The position numbers and the translations under genes are program-made. A stretch of DNA of 64,000 bases, from the NCBI RefSeq assembly GCF_001865675.1, contig NZ_CP011319.1, positions 744,001-808,000 on the forward strand, read 5' to 3'. This document shows positions 51,027 through 60,081 of the stretch, in pieces; positions within the stretch are counted from its first letter, which is position 1; each line of letters opens with the position of its first letter. This DNA comes from Janthinobacterium sp. 1_2014MBL_MicDiv (GTDB lineage: Bacteria; Pseudomonadota; Gammaproteobacteria; Burkholderiales; Burkholderiaceae_D). A model generated the notes under the pieces. It saw only the letters and a program-made list of their open reading frames with translations, had not been told where the DNA came from and did no database searches.

Positions 51027-51716
51027 TTACGCTTCGACTTTTTTGATACGCTTGATCACGGTTTTTGCCGGTGCCGCATCGGCTGCCGGTTTGGCCGCGC
51101 GTGGCGCACGTACTTTTTTCTCCGGCAGCGCTTTCAATGCCTTGACTGCAGCCGCTTCGGTCTTGGTTGGCGCGACTTTCACGGTCTTGCCGACGGCCTT
51201 GGAGGTGGTGGCTTTCTTCGCCGGGGCTTTCTTGGCGGCGGTGGTGGCCGCGGCTTTCTTGGCAGGCGCCTTTTTCTCGATCACGGGCGTCGCTTCCACA
51301 TTGGCCTTGCTTGCCGCCAGATGGCCGCTGACCTTCTTCGGTTCGTCGCTGGCGGCTTTTTTCGGCGCGCGCTTGGCGGCGCCGAGCTTGACCGGCGTGT
51401 CGCCCCAGATTTCTTCCAGGCGGTAGTAGGCGCGGATAGGCGCTTGCATGATGTGGACGATCATGTCGCCCAGGTCGACCAGTACCCATTCACCGGTGTC
51501 CTCGCCTTCCATGCCGATGATGTCGCCGCCGGCGTCCTTGACCTTGTTGCGTACCGAGGCGGCCAGCGCCTTGGTTTGACGGTTCGAGGTACCGGAGACG
51601 ATCGCGATGCGGTCGAACAGGCTGGTCAGGTGACTCGTTTCGAAGACGGCGATGTCTTGGCCTTTGACGTCTTCAAGGGCGTCAACGACGAGGGTTTGCA
51701 GTTTTTTGATGTCCAT
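51027..51716 (-). CDS. rsfS: Ribosomal silencing factor RsfS with a long Lys/Ala-rich tail
   Basis: Residues 1-110 are a normal RsfS (MDIKKLQTLVVDALEDVKGQ, SHLTSLFDRIAIVSGTSNRQ, GEDTGEWVLVDLGDMIVHIM, YRLEEIWGD), which binds uL14 and blocks joining of the ribosomal subunits under starvation. RsfS is usually 105-120 aa; this one is 229. The extra 115 residues are low-complexity and basic, with repeated KKAPAKKA and AAAKKAP units like histone H1 or AlgP tails. The start at 51716 is adjacent to the nadD stop. The tail is read directly and may bind RNA or DNA (inference). Confidence 0.93.
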   Translation of the reverse strand: MDIKKLQTLVVDALEDVKGQDIAVFETSHLTSLFDRIAIVSGTSNRQTKALAASVRNKVKDAGGDIIGMEGEDTGEWVLVDLGDMIVHIMQAPIRAYYRLEEIWGDTPVKLGAAKRAPKKAASDEPKKVSGHLAASKANVEATPVIEKKAPAKKAAATTAAKKAPAKKATTSKAVGKTVKVAPTKTEAAAVKALKALPEKKVRAPRAAKPAADAAPAKTVIKRIKKVEA

Positions 51717-52412
51717 TTAGCTTTTGTATAAATTATGTTGTTCAATATAGTCTAGCACTAGCGGAGAAACAAGCGAGTTTGCCCGGTTCCCCCGTTGTAA
51801 TGCCGCACGTATTTCGGTGGCGGAGATATCCACCGCGAAGTCCTGTGCCAGATAAGTCAGACCGTGCGGCGTGTTGCGGATGCTTTCCAGGGTGCCCAGG
51901 CGGCGCGAAAATTCGTCGGCGACCACCTGCGGCACTGCTGTGTCATTCAGCGCGAAGCCGGGGCGGGCCGCGACGCAGATATGCGCGTATTCAAATAATT
52001 GCTGCCATTCGCGCCATGTCGCGAGCCGCTGCAGCTGGTCGGCGCCCATCAGGAAAACGATGGAAGCGCGCGGCCCCAGCTCGGCGCGTACCTGGCGCAA
52101 GGTATCGATGGTGTAGCTGGCCTTGCCATGCTCGCTACGCTCGATTTCCTGGCGGTCGATCACCACCGGCAAGGGCAGGCCGCTGAAGGCCAGGCCCGCC
52201 ATTTCGGCCCGCTGCTGCCCGCTGGCGCCCAGCCTGCCCTTTTGCCAGGGCGCGCCGGCCGGAATCACGCGCAGTTCATCGGCGTGCAGCAGGCTGGAAA
52301 AATGCGTGCCCAGCGCGACGTGGCCGATATGTACCGGATCGTAGCTGCCACCGAGTAGCGCCACGCATGGGGTATTGCGCGCCGTACTGCTTACCGTGCC
52401 ATTTTCCGTCAC
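51717..52412 (-). CDS. nadD: Nicotinate-nucleotide adenylyltransferase
   Basis: The 231-aa protein adenylates nicotinate mononucleotide in NAD synthesis. It has the HIGH-type motif VALLGGSYDPVHIGHVALG, and SIVFLMGADQLQRLATWREW, with the C-terminal VDISATEIRAALQRGN motif. The start is GTG at 52412, overlapping the hemF stop as GTGA; no ATG fits. The rsfS start follows directly after its stop, the usual pairing. Confidence 0.94.
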   Translation of the reverse strand: MTENGTVSSTARNTPCVALLGGSYDPVHIGHVALGTHFSSLLHADELRVIPAGAPWQKGRLGASGQQRAEMAGLAFSGLPLPVVIDRQEIERSEHGKASYTIDTLRQVRAELGPRASIVFLMGADQLQRLATWREWQQLFEYAHICVAARPGFALNDTAVPQVVADEFSRRLGTLESIRNTPHGLTYLAQDFAVDISATEIRAALQRGNRANSLVSPLVLDYIEQHNLYKS

Positions 52413-53323
52413 GCCTGCAGCCAGTCGCGGTGCACGAGGAAGTCAGTATACAGCGCCGCTTCGGGACTGCCTGCTTCCGGGTGCCAGTCGTAGCGCCACT
52501 TGACCACGGGCGGCATCGACATCAGGATCGCCTCGGTACGTCCGCCCGATTGCAGCCCGAACAGGGTGCCGCGGTCGAAGACCAGGTTGAACTCCACATA
52601 GCGTCCGCGCCGGTAGCACTGGAAATCGCGTTCGCGCTCGCCGTAGGGCGTGTCCTTGCGGCGCGCGAGGATAGGCACATAGGCGTTGACGAAGGCGTCG
52701 CCGGCGCTGCGCATCATCGCAAAGCTGTCGTCAAAGCCCAGGGCGTTGAAGTCGTCGAAGAAGATACCGCCGGCGCCGCGCGCTTCGCGCCGGTGCTTCA
52801 GGTAGAAATAATCGTCGCACCACTGCTTGAACTTCGGATGCAGCTCCGCGCCGAACGGCGCCAGCGCATCATGGCACACCTGGTGGAAGTGCTTTACGTC
52901 GCCCGCGTCGCCATAATACGGCGTCAGGTCCATGCCGCCGCCGAACCACCATACGGGTTCGCCATCGGCGTTGACGGTGCTGAAAAACCGCACATTCATG
53001 TGCACCGTGGGCGCATACGGGTTACGCGGATGCAGTACCAGCGACACGCCCATCGCTTCCCACGCCTTGCCGCCCAGTTCAGGACGCGCGGCCGCTGCCG
53101 ATGGCGGCAGTGCGGCACCGGTGACGTGCGAAAAATTCACGCCGCCCCGCTCGAACACATTGCCTTCCTCGATCAGCCGCGAAATGCCGCCGCCGCCCTC
53201 GGGGCGCTGCCAGGCATCGGTCAGGAACGGCTTGCCGTCCTGCGCTTCAAGCGCCTGCACGATACGGTTTTGCAAATCGAGCAAATAGGCTTTGACGGCC
53301 GAAGGGGAGGGAGTTGACGACAT
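52409..53323 (-). CDS. hemF: Coproporphyrinogen III oxidase, oxygen-dependent
   Basis: The 304-aa protein converts coproporphyrinogen III to protoporphyrinogen IX using oxygen. It has GGGISRLIEEGNVFERGGVN, GVSLVLHPRNPYAPTVHMNV with the conserved His, WWFGGGMDLTPYYG, FFDDF, and YVEFNLVFDRGTLFGLQSGG. Length is normal. It leads the hemF-nadD-rsfS-rlmH-maf-rng run and overlaps nadD by 4 nt. Confidence 0.96.
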   Translation of the reverse strand: MSSTPSPSAVKAYLLDLQNRIVQALEAQDGKPFLTDAWQRPEGGGGISRLIEEGNVFERGGVNFSHVTGAALPPSAAAARPELGGKAWEAMGVSLVLHPRNPYAPTVHMNVRFFSTVNADGEPVWWFGGGMDLTPYYGDAGDVKHFHQVCHDALAPFGAELHPKFKQWCDDYFYLKHRREARGAGGIFFDDFNALGFDDSFAMMRSAGDAFVNAYVPILARRKDTPYGERERDFQCYRRGRYVEFNLVFDRGTLFGLQSGGRTEAILMSMPPVVKWRYDWHPEAGSPEAALYTDFLVHRDWLQA

Positions 53324-53413
53324 CGCGTGGGCCGACGAGGCCGAAATAAAAAATTAAGGACGGATTGTACCCTGTTACGCGTTTTTGTGATAGGCCGGCG
53401 CTTGCGCTGTGGT

Positions 53414-54208
53414 TTAGGGAGCCGGCGGCGCCGCGTCGTCCTGCACCACCGTGATGGACAACTGCGCTTCGGCGCCGGGCATGCGGGCGCTCTCCACGGC
53501 CTGCGCGGCGCGCGGCTGCAAGTCGCCGCGTTCGACGGCGCTCCCTGCACTGCCAGGGCCGGGATGCGTGGCGGCCCGGCCGGCGACGATGCTCCGGCCG
53601 GCAAACGCGAGCACCAGCAGCAACAGCGCGGCCAGCAGCCAGGTCCCCGGGCGCGCGTGGGCGGGACGCTCGCGGCGCGCCTGGCGCACGGCGCCATCGA
53701 CGATGATGCGCGCCAGTTCCGAACCGTGCCGGCGCGTGCGCAGGGCCTCGAATTGTGGCTGCGTCAAGGTGCCTTGGCCGAGCATCTCGCGCAGGGCGGC
53801 GATCGGCGAGGCGAGCAGGCGGTCGGCTGGCAAGCTGGCGTGGGCGGCATCGCGCTGCCACTGGTCGATCAGATTTTCGTCATACAGGGTGTCGACGGCA
53901 TGGCGGTTGAGCAGCTGCAACGCGGCGGCGGCCAGCTGCTGGCGTTCCTGCAGGGCCGCGCCGCCATGCTGGCGCGGCAAATCGCGCACGCGCGGCAGGA
54001 AGGCGTCCTGCGGCAGCAGATCCGTGTGCAGCAGCCATGCCAGGGTGTCGGCAAGACCCGCATCGGGTGCCAGCCGCGGCATGTCGACATCGTCTTCCTC
54101 GTCCAGCGCGAGGATCTCCAGTTCGGCCATGGCCTCGTCGAACTCGGTGGCGGTGATCAGGCCGAGCTGGCGCAGTGCGGCAAGGGAGGGATGGGCGTGG
54201 GCTGTCAT
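53414..54208 (-). CDS. Hypothetical single-span membrane protein
   Basis: A 264-aa protein of unknown family, between purD and hemF. The first 180 residues look soluble and helical, with acidic stretches (FDEAMAELEILALDEEDDVD) and short-linear-domain (SHOCT-like) elements such as QLGLITATEFDEAM and MLGQGTLTQPQFEAL. One hydrophobic helix (TWLLAALLLLVLAFAGRSIV) lies near 185-205, and a Pro/Ala-rich tail follows. I see no catalytic motif. The start at 54208 is chosen because upstream codons are low-complexity. It may be an anchored scaffold or regulatory protein; this is inference. Confidence 0.62.
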   Translation of the reverse strand: MTAHAHPSLAALRQLGLITATEFDEAMAELEILALDEEDDVDMPRLAPDAGLADTLAWLLHTDLLPQDAFLPRVRDLPRQHGGAALQERQQLAAAALQLLNRHAVDTLYDENLIDQWQRDAAHASLPADRLLASPIAALREMLGQGTLTQPQFEALRTRRHGSELARIIVDGAVRQARRERPAHARPGTWLLAALLLLVLAFAGRSIVAGRAATHPGPGSAGSAVERGDLQPRAAQAVESARMPGAEAQLSITVVQDDAAPPAP

Positions 54209-54261
54209 GGGCGGCAAACTTGTCAGGGAGGCAGCATGGTAGCGCAATGCCCATTTTTCCG

Positions 54262-54310
54262 ACGCGCGAAAAACAACAGGGCCGGGGCGGAGAAGTTCCG
54301 CGCCGGCCCT
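54262..54310 (-). terminator. Terminator of purD
   Basis: On the minus strand a GC-rich hairpin (AGGGCCGG arms closing at 54310-54278, with a second pairing of GCGGAA/TTCCGC inside) is followed by GTTGTTTTT. It starts 24 bp past the purD stop and isolates purD from the gene downstream. Confidence 0.75.
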
Positions 54311-54333
54311 GCCGTGTGCCACAACGGGGTGGA

Positions 54334-55602
54334 TCAGTGTTTCAGGCCGCGCCAGCCGATGTCGCGGCGGTACTGCGCGCCGTCGAAGTGGATTTTTTCC
54401 ACGGTTTCATACGCCTGCTTCTGCGCCATCTTGATGCTGTCGCCGAGGCCCACCACGCACAGCACGCGGCCGCCGTTGGTGACCAGGCGCTCGCCCTCGA
54501 TGCGGGTGCCCGCATGGAAGGTGACGGAGTCGGGCGTTTCAGCCGGGATGTCGCCGATCGGCGTGCCTTTGACGGGATCGTCCGGATAGCCGGCAGCGGC
54601 CATGACGACGCCGACGGCCGTGCGGCGGTCCCATTCCAGTTCCACGGCGTCGAGCGTGCCGTTGACGGCGTGTTCCATGACGGTGACCAGGTCGGTCTTC
54701 AGGCGCGCCATGATGGGCTGCGTTTCCGGGTCGCCCATGCGGCAGTTGAATTCCAGCGTCTTTGGCGTGCCCTTGTCGTCGATCATCAGGCCGGCGTACA
54801 AAAAGCCCGTGAACGTGATGCCGTCCTTGGCCATGCCCTGGATGGTCGGATTGATGATTTCGCGCATGACGCGCGCATGCATGGCCGGCGTGACGATGGG
54901 CGCCGGCGAATATGCGCCCATGCCGCCCGTGTTCGGGCCCTGGTCGTTATCCTTCAGGCGCTTGTGGTCCTGGCTGGTGGCCAGCGGCAGGATGTTCTTG
55001 CCGTCGCACATGACGATGAAGCTCGCTTCCTCGCCGGCGAGGAATTCCTCGATGACGATGCGCGCGCCGGCGTCGCCGAACTGGTTGTCTGCCAGCATCA
55101 TGTCAACCGCCTGGTGCGCCTCTTCCAGGGTCATGGCAACAACCACGCCCTTGCCGGCGGCCAGGCCGTCGGCCTTGATGACGATCGGTGCGCCCATGGC
55201 GTCGATGTAGGCATGCGCGGGGGCGACGTCGGAGAAGGTCTGGTAGGCGGCCGTCGGGATGCCGTGGCGCTGCATGAAGGCCTTGGCGAAGTCCTTCGAC
55301 GATTCTAGCTGCGCCGCTTCTTTCGTGGGGCCGAAGATTTTCAGGCCGCGCGAGCGGAACAGGTTGACGATGCCCGCCGCCAGCGGCACTTCCGGGCCGA
55401 CGACGGTCAGGCCGATGTGTTCCTGTTGAACGAAGTCGGCCAGCAATTGCGGGTCGCTGATGTCGAGATTGACCAGGCGCGCATCGCGCGCGGTGCCGCC
55501 ATTGCCCGGCGCGACATACACCATCTGTATGCGTTCGGACTGGGCCAGTTTCCAGGCCAGGGCGTGTTCGCGGCCGCCAGAGCCGACTACCAGAATTTTC
55601 AT
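54334..55602 (-). CDS. purD: Phosphoribosylamine-glycine ligase
   Basis: The 422-aa ATP-grasp enzyme of purine synthesis joins glycine to phosphoribosylamine. It has MKILVVGSGGREHALAWKLA, VVGPEVPLAAGIVNLFR, IVIKADGLAAGKGVVVAMT, LPLATSQDHKRLKDNDQGPN, GGMGAYSPAPIVTPAMHARV and FNCRMGDPETQPIMARLKTD, all family markers. Length is normal. It lies 58 nt downstream of yebC. Confidence 0.97.
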   Translation of the reverse strand: MKILVVGSGGREHALAWKLAQSERIQMVYVAPGNGGTARDARLVNLDISDPQLLADFVQQEHIGLTVVGPEVPLAAGIVNLFRSRGLKIFGPTKEAAQLESSKDFAKAFMQRHGIPTAAYQTFSDVAPAHAYIDAMGAPIVIKADGLAAGKGVVVAMTLEEAHQAVDMMLADNQFGDAGARIVIEEFLAGEEASFIVMCDGKNILPLATSQDHKRLKDNDQGPNTGGMGAYSPAPIVTPAMHARVMREIINPTIQGMAKDGITFTGFLYAGLMIDDKGTPKTLEFNCRMGDPETQPIMARLKTDLVTVMEHAVNGTLDAVELEWDRRTAVGVVMAAAGYPDDPVKGTPIGDIPAETPDSVTFHAGTRIEGERLVTNGGRVLCVVGLGDSIKMAQKQAYETVEKIHFDGAQYRRDIGWRGLKH

Positions 55603-55660
55603 AGGGACCGTTCGTTCAGTGTGGGTTGCAGGGCGGCGGTACCGCCCTTCAGGTTGTTGC

Positions 55661-56386
55661 TTAGTTTTCGATCAGGGCGTTGGTGAAGACTTCCTGCACG
55701 TCGTCCAGCAGTTCCAGCGCATCGATCAGCTTTTGCATCTTGACGGCGTCGTCGCCCGTGTAGACGGTTTCCGTCGCCGGCTTCATGATGACTTCGGCCA
55801 CTTCCGCCTTGAAGCCGGCCGCTTCCAGCGCTTCCTTGACGGTGGCGAAATCGTGCACGGGGGTCAGCACTTCGAAGCCGCCTTCCTCGTCGGCGATGAC
55901 GTCTTCGGCGCCCGCTTCCAGGGCCGCTTCCATCAGCTTGTCTTCATCGGTGCCCGGCGCGAACAGCAGCTGGCCGCAGTGCTGGAACATGAAGGCGACC
56001 GAGCCTTCGTTGCCCATGTTGCCGCCATTCTTGTTGAAGGCGTTGCGTACCTCGGCCACCGTGCGCACGCGGTTGTCCGTCATGCATTCGACGATGACGG
56101 CCGCGCCGCCCACGCCATAGCCTTCGTAGCGCACTTCTTCGTAATTGGCGCCGTCGACGCCGCCGCTGCCGCGGTTGATCGCGCGCTGGACGTTGTCTTT
56201 CGGCATATTCGCGTCGGCCGCCTTGTCGACGGCCAGGCGCAGGCGCGGATTGGCCGCGATATCGGCGCCGCCCATGCGGGCCGCGACCGTGATTTCCTTG
56301 ATCAGGCGGGTCCAGATTTTGCCGCGCTTGGCATCCGTGGCAGCCTTTTTATGCTTGATGTTGGCCCATTTGCTATGTCCTGCCAT
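55661..56386 (-). CDS. YebC/PmpR family protein
   Basis: The 241-aa protein starts MAGHSKWANIKHKKAATDAK, the family signature, with KIWTRLIKEITVAARMGGAD, LAVDKAADANMPKDNVQRAI and GSGGVDGANYEEVRYEGYGV. Members act as transcription regulators or, in more recent work on the TACO1/YebC group, in translation past hard-to-read stretches. Length is normal. It heads the purD unit. Confidence 0.95.
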   Translation of the reverse strand: MAGHSKWANIKHKKAATDAKRGKIWTRLIKEITVAARMGGADIAANPRLRLAVDKAADANMPKDNVQRAINRGSGGVDGANYEEVRYEGYGVGGAAVIVECMTDNRVRTVAEVRNAFNKNGGNMGNEGSVAFMFQHCGQLLFAPGTDEDKLMEAALEAGAEDVIADEEGGFEVLTPVHDFATVKEALEAAGFKAEVAEVIMKPATETVYTGDDAVKMQKLIDALELLDDVQEVFTNALIEN

Positions 56387-56530
56387 GTCGAATCTTCCTT
56401 AGACGGGTGTTCAATTGTGGCCGACATTTTAGCATATCGGCCCCCTGCGAAGCGGCATGGCCCCGTCATCAAGCGGACATAATCTGTTGCTAAAGTGACG
56501 CGCTTTCACCATAGCTGAGGGCGCGACATC

Positions 56531-59014
56531 ATGGCAAATCAAATGGACAGGCGGCAATTTCTGAAATTGGGTGGCTTTATCACCGTGTCGGTGGCCACCG
56601 TCGGCCTCGCCGCCTGCGGCAGCAGCGATTACAGCGACCCTGGCGTGCCGCTGGCTTCGGGCAGCGACTGGAAATTCCCGCAAAGCGTGGCTTCCGGCGA
56701 TCCGCGCCCGGACAGCGCCATGCTGTGGACGCGCGTCGTGCCAGCCAGTTTCGACGCCGTCGCGCCCGCCGTGGCCGGCAAGTCCGACGTCGCCGTGCGC
56801 CTGATCGTCAGCGCGGCCGACAATACGGCCGCGCTGGGCGGCAACACGGCCCTGGCGGGCACGCCCATCGTCGACGCCAAGTTGCCGTTGAAGGCCGATT
56901 TCGACAATACCCTGCGCCACAAGGTGACGGGCTTGCAGCCGGGGCAGGTGTACTTTTACCAGTTCATCGCCGGCGACGTGCGCTCGAACGTGGGCCGCTT
57001 CAAGACGGCGCCCGCCGCCACGGCTGACGTCAGCCAGCTGCAGTTCGCCTACCTGACGTGCCAGGACTGGAGCATCAACCACTGGGGCGCGCTGTCGCAC
57101 ATCGCCGCCAACGAAACGCTCGACTTCATCGTCCACCTGGGCGACTACATCTATGAAACGGTGGGCGAGGCGTTCCAGAGCGGCGCCGTGGAAAACCGCC
57201 ACGACCAGCTGAAATTGCCGGACGGCACCTTCAAGAGCGGCAACGCGGGCGCGAAATACGCGACCACGGTGGCCGATTACCGCTACCTGTACAAGAAATA
57301 CCGCACCGATGCGCGCCTGCAAGCCGTGCACGAGCGCTTCGCCTTCATCGCCATCTGGGACGACCACGAATTCACGGACGACGCCTGGCAGGATGCCGCC
57401 ACCTACGAGGGCATCGTGGCGGCGGATGGCAGCGACCTGCACCAGCCGGCCCGCCGCCGCAGCGCCAACCAGGCGTGGTTCGAATACATGCCGGCGGACG
57501 TCACGTTCGACGCCGCCGCCACGACGTTCCAGAATATCCAGATCTACCGCGATTTCCAGTTCGGCAAACTGATGCAGTTGGTGATGACGGACGAGCGCCT
57601 GTACCGCGCCGACCACGCGATTGCGGAATCGACCGTCAATCCCGCCACGGGCAAGCCGTTGGGCAGCATCGGCAGCCGCTATCTGGTGCCGCAAGCGCTG
57701 TTCGACAGCGTGGAAGGGCAGAAGATGGCCGCCGCCACGAAAGCCGGCGCCGACCCGCTGGCGGCCGTCGGCATGCTGGGCAGCACCCAGCGCGACTGGT
57801 GGAAGGGCAAGATGAAGGCGGCCACGTCCACCTGGAAGCTGTGGGGCAATGAGGTGTCCTTGCTGCGCATGGGCTTGAATGGCACGGATGCCATCGCCAC
57901 CCTGGTGGCGCTGAGCGCCATGTCGACGGTGGGCAAGGCCATCGCCAGTACCTTGCCGCTGGTGGGCGGCAGCGTCCCGCTGGCGTCCGCCATCGTGGCG
58001 GCCTCGACGGCGGGCGCCTCGCAAACCGTGGCCCAGGCCGCGGCCATGGCGATCGCCGGCGCGGCTGCCAACGCCAGCGCGCAGGGCGCGGCAGCCGTGG
58101 GCGCCGGCTTGAGCGCGGCCCAGGCCGGCATCACGGTGGCGGCCTACAACAGCGCCACGCCGGCCGCCGCCGCGCAAGTGATCGCCTTCGGCTGGATCAA
58201 GCCCGACGTGCTGGCCAACAAGGCCGCGTCGAGCTTTGTCGTCGCCTCGGGCCAGCAGGCGGCGCTGGCGCCGTTCTTCACGCGCTTTTTGCTCAATTGC
58301 GACCAGTGGGATGGCTACAACAGCGAGCGCAAGAACCTGATGGCCCACCTGAAGACGAATGCCATCGGCAACGTGGTGGCGATTACGGGCGACATCCACT
58401 CCTTCTTTGCCGGCACGGTCAGCGACGATTTCGACGCGGCCGGCGGCGGCACGCCCGTGATGGTGGACCTGGTGTCGGCCGGCGTCAGCTCCGATTCCTT
58501 CTTCAGCTACCTGAAGTCGGCGGCCGGCACGATGGGCGATGTCGGCACCCTCGTCAGCTATCCGCTGGCCATCCCCGTCACGGGCCTGGGCACGGTCAAT
58601 CTCGACATCAACCTGCTCGACTACACCATGGGCAAGGCGGCGCCCACCGTCGACAGCCTGCTGGAACAGTTGCGCGTGCAGTTGCGCGGCGCCCTGGCCG
58701 CCAAGGGCGTGCCGGAAGCCCAACTGGACGGCACGGTCGCCGCCGTGCAGGCTGGCTTGAAAGCGAGCGCTGACTTCAACACGACTTTGCTGGGCCTGGC
58801 GCAACAATTGTCCGGCCTGGGCAACAATCCATGGATGAAGCACCTGAACACGGATGCGCAGGGCTACACGGTGGTGACCCTGACGCCGGGCAAGCTGGTA
58901 GCGCAGTTCAAGCAAGTCAACAAGCTCGTCGGCGGCAGCGCGCCGTCGAACGTGATTGCGCGCGTGACGACGGCCAGCGTGACGGCGGGGGCGGCGGCGG
59001 TGGTGGTGTCGTAA
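56531..59014 (+). CDS. PhoD-like phosphatase, Tat lipoprotein with large insertions
   Basis: The 827-aa protein has a Tat-type signal (DRRQFLKLGGF) ending in the lipobox-like LAACGSS, so it is probably exported folded and lipid-anchored. The PhoD core is present: FPQSVASGDPRPDSAMLWTR, FIVHLGDYIYETVGE, FIAIWDDHEFTDDAWQD, RRSANQAWFEYMP and ITGDIHSFFAG carry the metal ligands. Two Ala-rich insertions interrupt it: about residues 445-582 between WGNEV and the NCDQWDGYNSERK segment, and about 655-765 before NPWMKHLNTDAQGYTVVTL. Typical PhoD is near 500-600 aa. It stands alone, flanked by promoter DNA and a terminator. Confidence 0.85.
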   Translation: MANQMDRRQFLKLGGFITVSVATVGLAACGSSDYSDPGVPLASGSDWKFPQSVASGDPRPDSAMLWTRVVPASFDAVAPAVAGKSDVAVRLIVSAADNTAALGGNTALAGTPIVDAKLPLKADFDNTLRHKVTGLQPGQVYFYQFIAGDVRSNVGRFKTAPAATADVSQLQFAYLTCQDWSINHWGALSHIAANETLDFIVHLGDYIYETVGEAFQSGAVENRHDQLKLPDGTFKSGNAGAKYATTVADYRYLYKKYRTDARLQAVHERFAFIAIWDDHEFTDDAWQDAATYEGIVAADGSDLHQPARRRSANQAWFEYMPADVTFDAAATTFQNIQIYRDFQFGKLMQLVMTDERLYRADHAIAESTVNPATGKPLGSIGSRYLVPQALFDSVEGQKMAAATKAGADPLAAVGMLGSTQRDWWKGKMKAATSTWKLWGNEVSLLRMGLNGTDAIATLVALSAMSTVGKAIASTLPLVGGSVPLASAIVAASTAGASQTVAQAAAMAIAGAAANASAQGAAAVGAGLSAAQAGITVAAYNSATPAAAAQVIAFGWIKPDVLANKAASSFVVASGQQAALAPFFTRFLLNCDQWDGYNSERKNLMAHLKTNAIGNVVAITGDIHSFFAGTVSDDFDAAGGGTPVMVDLVSAGVSSDSFFSYLKSAAGTMGDVGTLVSYPLAIPVTGLGTVNLDINLLDYTMGKAAPTVDSLLEQLRVQLRGALAAKGVPEAQLDGTVAAVQAGLKASADFNTTLLGLAQQLSGLGNNPWMKHLNTDAQGYTVVTLTPGKLVAQFKQVNKLVGGSAPSNVIARVTTASVTAGAAAVVVS

Positions 59015-59048
59015 AGGCCGGCCTGCGCTTCCACCCAGAAGGCAAGGG

Positions 59049-59083
59049 CCGGGGCGGCCCCTCAGGGGCCGGCCCCGGTTTTT
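59049..59083 (+). terminator. Terminator after the PhoD-like gene
   Basis: GGGCCGGGGCGGCCCC pairs with GGGGCCGGCCCCGG (one bulge) over a TCA loop, then five T, 35 bp past the stop. A strong intrinsic terminator. Confidence 0.82.
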
Positions 59084-59131
59084 GCCGCTGGGCTTATCAG
59101 CCGCCTTTGGCTTTTGCCTTACAATCTGGAG

Positions 59132-60052
59132 ATGAGCTCCAGTTCCCCGCAAGCATCCCCCGCATCGCTTCCCCGTTCCGTCTACCTCGGTGGCCTGGCC
59201 ATCGCCGTGGGCGGGGCGGTGCTGTTTTCCACCAAGGCCATCGTCGCCAAGCTGCTGTACCGCTACCAGATCGACGCCGTCACCCTGATCGCCTTCAGGA
59301 TGATCTTTTCGCTGCCCGTGTTCGCCGTCATCGCGTACTGGAAGATGCGCACGGAGCCGCCGCTGTCGGGCAGCGACCGCTGGCGCCTCGTCGGGCTGGG
59401 TCTCGTCGGTTACTATCTGTCCAGCTATCTCGATTTCCTGGGGCTGCAATACATTTCCGTCGGCCTGGAGCGGCTGATCCTGTTCCTCACGCCGACTTTC
59501 GTGCTGCTGATTACCACCGTGTATTTCAAGCAGACCATCAGCCGCGTGCAGTGGCTGGCCCTGCTCACCTCGTATTGCGGCATCGTGCTGGTGTTCGTGC
59601 ATGACTTGCAGGGCGGCGCCAGCAACGTGGCGCTCGGTTCGACACTGGTGCTGGGTTCGGCCTGTTCGTATGCCGTGTACCTGCTCGGTTCCGGCGAGCT
59701 GGTCAAGCGCATCGGCTCGATGCGGCTCGTTTCCTACGCGATGTGCGTGGCCAGCTTTGCCTGCATCGTTCAATTCTTCATCCTGCGGCCCGTCGAGCTG
59801 CTGATCCAGCCGATGCCCGTGTATGGCTTGTCCCTGTTGAACGGTATCTTTTGCACGGTGATGCCCGTCTTCATGACGATGATCGCCGTCGAGCGCATCG
59901 GCGCACCCGTCGCCTCGCAGGCCGGCATGATCGGTCCCGTGTCGACCCTGTTCCTGGGCGCCATGATCCTCGATGAACCGATCACCAACTGGCAACTGGC
60001 CGGCACCAGCCTGGTCTTGGCCGGTATTTACTTGCTGTCGAAAAAGAAATAA
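59132..60052 (+). CDS. EamA/DMT-family transporter
   Basis: The 306-aa protein has about ten hydrophobic helices in two EamA repeats: SVYLGGLAIAVGGAVLFSTK AIVAK split at the first helix, GLVGYYLSSYLDFLGLQYIS, and GPVSTLFLGAMILDEPITNW in the second repeat. It is a drug/metabolite transporter type permease of unknown substrate. The ATG at 59132 follows CTGGAG closely; a TTG 18 nt upstream is also open. The mgsA gene follows 29 nt after the stop. Confidence 0.86.
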   Translation: MSSSSPQASPASLPRSVYLGGLAIAVGGAVLFSTKAIVAKLLYRYQIDAVTLIAFRMIFSLPVFAVIAYWKMRTEPPLSGSDRWRLVGLGLVGYYLSSYLDFLGLQYISVGLERLILFLTPTFVLLITTVYFKQTISRVQWLALLTSYCGIVLVFVHDLQGGASNVALGSTLVLGSACSYAVYLLGSGELVKRIGSMRLVSYAMCVASFACIVQFFILRPVELLIQPMPVYGLSLLNGIFCTVMPVFMTMIAVERIGAPVASQAGMIGPVSTLFLGAMILDEPITNWQLAGTSLVLAGIYLLSKKK

Positions 60053-60081
60053 TTCCTCCACCCACTGAAAACGTCCCCACC

